Below the pieces are notes generated by a model that did not search any database, was not told the origin of the DNA, and saw only the letters and a program-made list of their open reading frames with translations. Made by a program: the position numbers and the translations under genes. From Linderina pennispora (Eukaryota > Kickxellomycota > Kickxellomycetes > Kickxellales > Kickxellaceae), in the NCBI RefSeq assembly GCF_002104995.1, contig NW_024468250.1, forward strand, positions 1,054,001 through 1,118,000: a stretch of 64,000 nucleotides of DNA. The letters run 5' to 3'. Shown here one piece after another: positions 58,286 to 64,000 of the stretch. How positions within the stretch are numbered: the stretch's first letter is position 1; every line of letters begins with the position of its first letter.

Positions 58286-60690
58286 ATGATGGAAGAGACA
58301 CCCAGCACTGCATGGTCGCCCAAGATTGCGTCGCAGCGCACAACCAGCGTGCCGGTGCCGCCGGGCGCTATGCCGCCACAGTACAGCCAGCAGCCGCTGG
58401 CCAACGCTGGGCAGCAGACGTCGCCGGTGTACAACGAGCAGCAGCTGGTGCAGCAGCCGGGCCAGCAGGCGCCGCAGACCGCAGCAGCCGGCTTCGATGC
58501 ATTCCAAAACTACGCGCTGCATGTGCCGTTCATGAGGTTAGTATTGTGTGGGCATCTCTCCCTCCACCCCCAAACCCAGATTGCGGACATTACAGCGAAT
58601 CCCTTCGCCGTTGACTTTTTCCTTTTTGCCAGCCGGGCTGTCCACTGAATAATTTCGTTTCATGCAATGTAGCTCCACCACCAGCAATCAGCTGTACATG
58701 GATGTGGCCGCTCGGCGCGAGCCCTCACTCCCACGCCCCACCATGACCAAGTAAGTAGAAAAACAAACAGAAAATGCAAAACGGGACGGGACAGCGAAAA
58801 TCGAATTCCCGTGCCTACCGGCGATTTTTTTCCTTCGCGGGTCACTGGTTTATTAGACGGCATATTGGCCGCAATATCACGCTTGACCACAACCGGGGTT
58901 CCATGGGCCGGGTGTGACCGTAGAAAATCCAAAATATCCAGCTAAACACCGTTATCTACACAAGTAGCAGCGACATGGGAGCTAATGCAAGCGGGATCAA
59001 CCTTGTCGAGTGGTACAAGGGACCGGATTCGTCATCGACATTGCCAAGCGTTGGTGCAGCGGCCAGCGTTGCCGGCACCATGGGCGCCGCCAGCAACAAG
59101 ATCAGCTCGCTGCCGTTGATCCAGCGGCGGCGCACGGTGACGCACGGCAGCCGTCTGGACTCGGACCCGTTCTTTGTCGAGGCAGTGCAGTACAAGGACC
59201 TGTACAGCATGGACCAGAGCAACAAGTACAAGGTGCGGATCTTCCCGCAGATTGACCGCGGGTTCTTTTTGTCAGACAACGACTGGACGTGCTACCGCCG
59301 CAACTACTTCCAGGTGAGCAGCACGTTCTCGCTCATTGGCATGTCCGCGCCGGTGACCGACCCCGAGTGCCCGTGCCTGGTAGTCGACGGTGACCAGTCT
59401 GTGCGCACAGTTGTGCGGTTCCTGGTTGGCATCTCAGCACAGATTTCTGGCAGCGACAAGAAGATCGAGCTGGTGCAGCACACGCCCAAGCGCGACAAGG
59501 GCCCGCAGACAACGCCGCACGCGCAGCCGGTGCGGGCCTCGGGCAGCATGCACGCGACAGCCATCGGCATCAACTCCAACACGGCGTGCTTCGAGCGCCT
59601 GCAGTTCAAGACGGCCACAGCCAACAATGGCAAGCGCCGGGCCGCCCAGCAGTACTACGTGCTGGTGGTCGAGCTGTTTGGCGAGTGCGAGGATGGCTCG
59701 CGGGTGCTGATTGCTGCATCCGCATCCTCACCCATTGTTGTTCGCGGGCGGTCGCCCGGCCATTACGCCGACGGCAGCAACCGGCGCAACACATCGGGAC
59801 ACAGCACAAAGATCACCCCGTCGTATTCGGCCACCACCTTTGACCGCTACGCGCTGTCGTCCCACGCAGCGCTCAGATCCGCAAGCAACATGCTGCCATC
59901 GGTCACTAGCAGCTTCTCAAGCTCGGCTGACTATGCGTTCCAGTCCGACCCATCGTCACTGGCTGGCCACCCGTCGTACCAGCACCAATTGGCCCAGCAG
60001 CACCAGCACCAGCACCAGCACCAGCAGCACCAGCCGCCGCCGCAGAATGCGTTTGGAATCACACCCTTCGGCCTGCAGAACATGGTGCCCCAGCAGCGGC
60101 CCTACCAGACCGTCAGCCCGACCCAGATCGACTCCAACATGATGGCGGCCTCTTCTGATGCCATCGCTGCTGCTGCCCAAGCTGCTGCCGCTGCTGCCGC
60201 CGGCGTCTCGAATCCGTCGCCGACGCTGGCGCAGATGGCTGCTACCACAAGCCTGCAGACGCAGATGACGGCCCGCTCGGATGCCAGCACCTTGGCTGAG
60301 AGCGGCGGCCAGTTCGCATACCAGCTGCACAGCGAGCCAATCCCCATGTATCAGACCGAGAAGCCCCACGACACAAAGTACGTGGGCAGCACTCCCAGCC
60401 TGCCGCACATGTCGACCCAGTCGACGATATCCTCGGTGCCGTCGAACGTGCCGTCGGTCTCTGGATACACGCAGCAGCCGCAGTCTGGCGCCTTCTACGG
60501 GTCGTCAACGCCCGGGTTTGTGAGCCAGCAGCAGGGTGTCGCTGGCGGTGCTGCTAAGCAGCCGTGGGAGACGTCGCTGCCGCCGCTCGACTCGTTCATC
60601 CCATCAGCAAGCACTACTCCGGTGGTCGCCAGCATGGCCATGGGCGGCGGTGCCCCTGCTGCAGTGTCGCCGCTCGACGCTCAGCAATAA
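58286..60690 (+). CDS. Ndt80/PhoG-like transcription factor, three exons
   Basis: A DNA-binding regulator of the NDT80/PhoG family (yeast Ndt80 in meiosis; VIB-1 and XprG in filamentous fungi for starvation, proteases and heterokaryon incompatibility). Exons 58286-58536, 58673-58750 and 58965-60690 give 684 residues. Acceptor 58965 keeps frame; an alternative acceptor at 58992 also does. Residues about 110-360 hold the Ig-fold DNA-binding domain: KVRIFPQIDRGFFLSDNDWT, CYRRNYFQVSSTFSL, FLVGISAQISGSDKKIELVQ, HTPKRDKGPQ, FKTATANNGKRRAAQQYY, PIVVRGRSPGHY. The C-terminal 300 residues are rich in Gln, Ser and Ala, including a His-Gln tract (59998-60034) and an Ala run, as in activation domains. Introns lie only in the N-terminal region. 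Confidence 0.92.
58537..58672 (+). other. Intron 1 of the Ndt80-type gene
   Basis: GTTAGT donor at 58537, TGTAG acceptor ending 58672; joins ATGAG to CTCC and keeps frame. 136 bp. Confidence 0.8.
58751..58964 (+). other. Intron 2 of the Ndt80-type gene
   Basis: Donor GTAAGT at 58750/58751, branch-like CTAAAC near 58952, acceptor CACAAG ending 58964. An alternative acceptor at 58991 removes nine further codons. Confidence 0.65.
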
Positions 60691-60787
60691 CTGATGACCC
60701 CTCCCAGCCCTTCAGTGTGTATAAAATTTCCCTTAGTTTATTATCTTTGTCCTACTACAATAACCCAAATACCCAACCAAACCTGCG

Positions 60788-63088
60788 TCACGAGATGCTC
60801 AATAGGTCGCTCAACCTTTCAGCTAGCCCGGTGGCCGGGGAATCATCCGGCACCGGATTGCCTGCCAGCTGGCTTTGGAGCTCGTCGAACTCCACGCCGC
60901 ACTCGGCTGTGAACGAGCGGGCCACGCTTGAGATGTACTCGACGTCGGCCTCAATCTGTCGGCGGCCATCGCTTGTGATCGGTGGCCGGATCTCACCCAC
61001 CCGCTGCACAGTGTTCCTGAGCACAAGCTGCAGCACAAACGCCAGCATTGCGTGGATTGCCAGCCCGCCTGCCGACGCATCGCACGGGGTGTCGAGCGAC
61101 ACTAGCACAAACGTGTACAACTCCACAGGCGGCTGCTCCGGCTGCTGCATGTCCATGACCTCCAGCTGCTCCAGCTCCGGCAGCAAAATGTGCATTTTCT
61201 CGCCCAGCTCCACGGCCTCCTCGGTCGGCGACACGCTGAATGTCGGTACCTCGATGTTCATGTTGGACCGGCTCTGCTTCACTGCGTGCCAGACCGGAAG
61301 ACCCGGCAGCCGCTGCAGCGCGGGCCTGAACCCGCTCGTGAGAAGAAACACTACTGCCGCCGAAAGTTTGCATGACAGATCGCCCGGCGCCTCCCTCAAT
61401 TGGCTGAGGCCCTCAGTGAGCCCCAAAGCACGCACGGGTTCTAGAACCGCAGAAAGCTCCATGGTCGTTTGACAGGATTCGCGGAGGCATTCAACCACTG
61501 GGATTGCTGTCTCCCCCGCACATCCAAGGTGCTCTGACCAGCGCCGGGCAATCGCGCTCCCCAGGGCCCCCGTGGATTCGCTAATGTGCCGGCCAAGAAC
61601 CGACAGCCCAACCACCGCTGACGCTGCATTCAACTTGTCCTCGCTTGTCAACGACCCGTAAATCGCCGTCCCGAACTCGTCGGGGTTGCCCGCACTGAGA
61701 TCATCGTAGAAATCCAGTGCGAGCCGCGGGATCGAGAACCGCTGGGCTGTTTCCGCGAGCCGGTCTGACACAACGTTCGAAGCGTCAGCCACCAGTTGCG
61801 CAATGCTGGCAACGCCTGCATCAAGCCGGGTGGTTGGCACCAGGATAAACGCCCGCTCTACTATGCTGTTGAGGTGGGCAAACAGCGCCTTGATGGTCTC
61901 AGCTGCCTGCTTGGTGTATGGCTCGATCCGCCCAAACTCGATCTGCTGCAGCGGCTCCAGATACTGTGTCCGCGCGCCATCGAGCTCCTTGTCGACAAAC
62001 GAGGTCAAATAGGGAATGAATGGCTCCAGCAGCAGCCGCAGCGACTCTGGCACCTGCTCCCCGTCCCCGCTGGCCTCCTCTGATGACCCGCCCACACACA
62101 GCGTCTTGTCGCTCATCGCCCGATCCAGCTGCGCCCAGAGTCCCACCATGCTTTCGTACATGTCAAACACAAACATCGCGTCGCTAGCCTTCAAAATCGC
62201 CTGGATGCTCGGATGTAGCAGCTCGCACATGCTGACCAGGAGCCCCTCCAGCACCTGGTCCACGCCGTCAATACCAGCCAGCTCCATAAATCCACGCTCA
62301 CGTACGACTGCCTCAGAGACATAGTCCAGCGCACCGTCGATGCTGCTGCTGTCAGCAGCATCTGCCAGTAGCACTGCCAGACGCTCCGTCAGCAGATCGG
62401 TTGTCACCCGCACATACGCTGGGCGAACAATATCCCCGCTCTCATGCTTGTCCAGCAGCACGCGCAGCCCTGCCAATTTGTCGGCGTCCTGCTCCTTGAT
62501 CGCTGCCTCAACCATCGTGACTGCCATGTCTCTGACCTTTTGCTCGCTGGCACCAATATCCACCGCATTCTCTCCCGGCTGTTCGCCAAACGACTTGCTC
62601 ATAGCCCTTGCTCGATCCACAAGCTCCCATGCCTTCTCAACGTCTCCTTCGTCAACAAGCCTCTGGATCTTCCTTGGGAAGTCGGCATAGTCCCTGAAAT
62701 ACTCCATTGCCGACACCGACTTCTCCAACTGCCCTCGCACAGTCTCGATATTGACCACTCGTTCAAGAGCATTCGCCGATAGCGACTGTGCGTCTATAGT
62801 TTTCGAGAACGCCGATATGGCTACCTGCGTCTCTTGCACCAGCTTGCTGAGGGACGCAATGTCGCGAGCGATCTGTGGCGCCTGGTGCCGGAACCGCGCC
62901 TTGATACGGTCGTTGCTTTGCTGCGAATTCGTGGCCAGGAAATGCAGCTGTGTTGTCAGTTTCTGTGACAGCGTGTCGGTGCGGTTCTCTGCAGATATCG
63001 GGTCCGAGCTGGCCGACGAGAACTGCGCATTGAGCCATTGCTTCACATCAAAGGTCGAGCTCGAAAAGTCATCCAGCCGAATCTCCAT
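60788..63088 (-). CDS. COG7: COG complex subunit 7
   Basis: A 766-residue subunit of the conserved oligomeric Golgi tethering complex (lobe B), needed for retrograde traffic of glycosylation enzymes. The N-terminus LDDFSSSTFDVKQWLNAQF is the COG7 hallmark (compare DDFDVKEWINA in animals). It is followed by a coiled-coil-prone region (about 30-140) and a long alpha-solenoid. There are no membrane segments. The start is taken at 63088, where COG7 similarity begins; an upstream in-frame Met at 63172 adds a basic leader unlike COG7. Frame intact, no intron. It is divergent from UBC13, with 168 bp between the two start codons. Confidence 0.88.
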   Translation of the reverse strand: MEIRLDDFSSSTFDVKQWLNAQFSSASSDPISAENRTDTLSQKLTTQLHFLATNSQQSNDRIKARFRHQAPQIARDIASLSKLVQETQVAISAFSKTIDAQSLSANALERVVNIETVRGQLEKSVSAMEYFRDYADFPRKIQRLVDEGDVEKAWELVDRARAMSKSFGEQPGENAVDIGASEQKVRDMAVTMVEAAIKEQDADKLAGLRVLLDKHESGDIVRPAYVRVTTDLLTERLAVLLADAADSSSIDGALDYVSEAVVRERGFMELAGIDGVDQVLEGLLVSMCELLHPSIQAILKASDAMFVFDMYESMVGLWAQLDRAMSDKTLCVGGSSEEASGDGEQVPESLRLLLEPFIPYLTSFVDKELDGARTQYLEPLQQIEFGRIEPYTKQAAETIKALFAHLNSIVERAFILVPTTRLDAGVASIAQLVADASNVVSDRLAETAQRFSIPRLALDFYDDLSAGNPDEFGTAIYGSLTSEDKLNAASAVVGLSVLGRHISESTGALGSAIARRWSEHLGCAGETAIPVVECLRESCQTTMELSAVLEPVRALGLTEGLSQLREAPGDLSCKLSAAVVFLLTSGFRPALQRLPGLPVWHAVKQSRSNMNIEVPTFSVSPTEEAVELGEKMHILLPELEQLEVMDMQQPEQPPVELYTFVLVSLDTPCDASAGGLAIHAMLAFVLQLVLRNTVQRVGEIRPPITSDGRRQIEADVEYISSVARSFTAECGVEFDELQSQLAGNPVPDDSPATGLAERLSDLLSIS

Positions 63089-63256
63089 TATTGAAAAAGG
63101 GTATGAAGTACTAGGTGTGCGGCGAAATGAGCGTGAAGCAAAGAGTGGCAAAAAACGGCCATGCGGCGTCACTCTTTTCCTCGCATTCTCTTTTACTATT
63201 TCCCTCGCTAATTTTATTTCTTGTAGCTCGAAGCTTGCAGATTCCCCTCATTGAAA
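63089..63256. promoter_or_regulatory. Short divergent promoter between COG7 and UBC13
   Basis: 168 bp separates two divergent start codons, so both promoters and both 5' leaders must share it. Pyrimidine-rich on the plus strand. Confidence 0.65.
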
Positions 63257-63956
63257 ATGTCGATGGTGCCAAAGAGAATTATGAAGGAGGTCGAGCGCCT
63301 GACCAAGGACCCTGTCCCCGGAATCAGCGCCGAGCCTCAGGAGGGCAACATTCGGTACTTCAGCGTGCTCATGGATGGCCCCGATTCGTCACCCTATGAA
63401 GGTAAGCATTGCGTCTCTTCCCGTAGGTGTCTCGAACCAGCAGCACAGCTGTCGCTAACTCGGAATCTCTGGTAGGCGGTCATTTCAGGCTGGAGCTGTT
63501 CTTGCCTGAGGAGTACCCCATGTCGCCGCCCAAGGTGCGCTTTCTGACGAAAATGTACCACCCAAACATTGACAAGCTGGGCAGAATCTGCCTCGACATT
63601 CTCAAAGGTAAGCAAGGCACGCTCACGCCCTGGCCAGCAATGCAGAGGCGACTACCAGGCTAAACATTTATCAGCTCCCATGCGTTCTGTAGACAAGTGG
63701 TCGCCCGCTCTGCAAATCCGCACCGTCCTGCTGTCTATTCAGGCTCTGCTGTCAGCCCCGAACCCCGACGATCCCCTGGCCAACGATGTTGCCGAGCACT
63801 GGAAGTCGGACGAGAAGGCTGCCATCCAAACGGGTAAGGATAACTCTTTTGCAATGCGTGGCCACATGGACGGCACAAGCACCAGCAAGCTGGCCACTAA
63901 CCTGTTATTTCCTCAACCATGTAGCACGCGAGTGGACGCAAAAGCATGCCAAGTAG
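63257..63956 (+). CDS. UBC13: Ubiquitin-conjugating enzyme Ubc13, four exons
   Basis: E2 enzyme that, with a Uev/Mms2 partner, builds Lys63-linked ubiquitin chains for DNA-damage tolerance and signalling. Exons 63257-63401, 63476-63607, 63693-63833 and 63925-63956 give 149 residues, close to the 152-153 of yeast and human Ubc13. Conserved segments: EPVP-like [43 protein letters not shown] with the catalytic Cys in RICLDIL, and [20 protein letters not shown], ending REWTQKHAK. All three introns start GTAAG and end TAG, and removing them restores family sequence exactly. Confidence 0.96.
63402..63924 (+). other. UBC13 introns 63402-63475, 63608-63692, 63834-63924
   Basis: Three GT-AG introns of 74, 85 and 91 bp. 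They give the local intron size standard (74-214 bp in this window), far longer than anything that could explain the frame breaks in the dynein, ABCC and P4-ATPase genes. Confidence 0.92.
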
Positions 63957-64000
63957 AAGGTTTCCATTTTTTTCTTGTTGCTTCCAAATATTGAACCTGT

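Overview
The window is nuclear DNA of a fungus. Coding DNA is GC-rich, introns are few and short (seen only in three genes at the right end), and the gene set is eukaryotic: cytoplasmic dynein heavy chain, ABCC transporters, a P4-ATPase flippase, PRMT5, COG7, UBC13, PIG-U and an Ndt80/PhoG transcription factor. GPI-anchored wall-type proteins, a questin-oxidase-like protein and Fanzor relics fit an early-diverging fungus, possibly Kickxellomycotina. That placement is inference from gene content, not from a search.

Layout. 1-12.6 kb: cytoplasmic dynein heavy chain, 5' end outside the window. 13-24 kb: accessory block with two small GPI-anchored proteins, a truncated Fanzor element, an ARF-like GTPase lacking its catalytic glutamine, a questin-oxidase-like gene and a tandem pair of PAS proteins. 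24.7-30 kb: a full-length ABCC transporter gene with broken frame. 30-37 kb: a third GPI protein with a Thr/Ser/Pro repeat, a single-pass membrane protein with PY motifs, a Siw14/Oca-type phosphatase-like protein without the CX5R arginine, and a USP7-like protein without its catalytic cysteine. 37.5-44.3 kb: P4-ATPase and PRMT5. 46-51.3 kb: an intact ABCC paralogue whose 3' 2.8 kb is almost identical to the broken copy. 52-54 kb: a second Fanzor relic. 54-64 kb: PIG-U, a 2.6 kb gene-poor stretch, the Ndt80-type regulator, COG7 and UBC13 (the last two divergent).

Two themes stand out. First, both Fanzor relics (eukaryotic relatives of TnpB, RNA-guided nucleases) belong to one element family, share conserved blocks before and after the reading frame, and have lost different parts. 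The shared 3' block is the natural candidate for the guide-RNA (omega RNA) region. Second, I count 38 frame breaks in six otherwise well-conserved genes, and every one is a net +1 insertion. About 19 kb of other coding DNA, including the sister ABCC copy, has none. Regional consensus error in a long-read assembly is the likeliest cause, but the pattern should be settled before anyone calls these genes pseudogenes.
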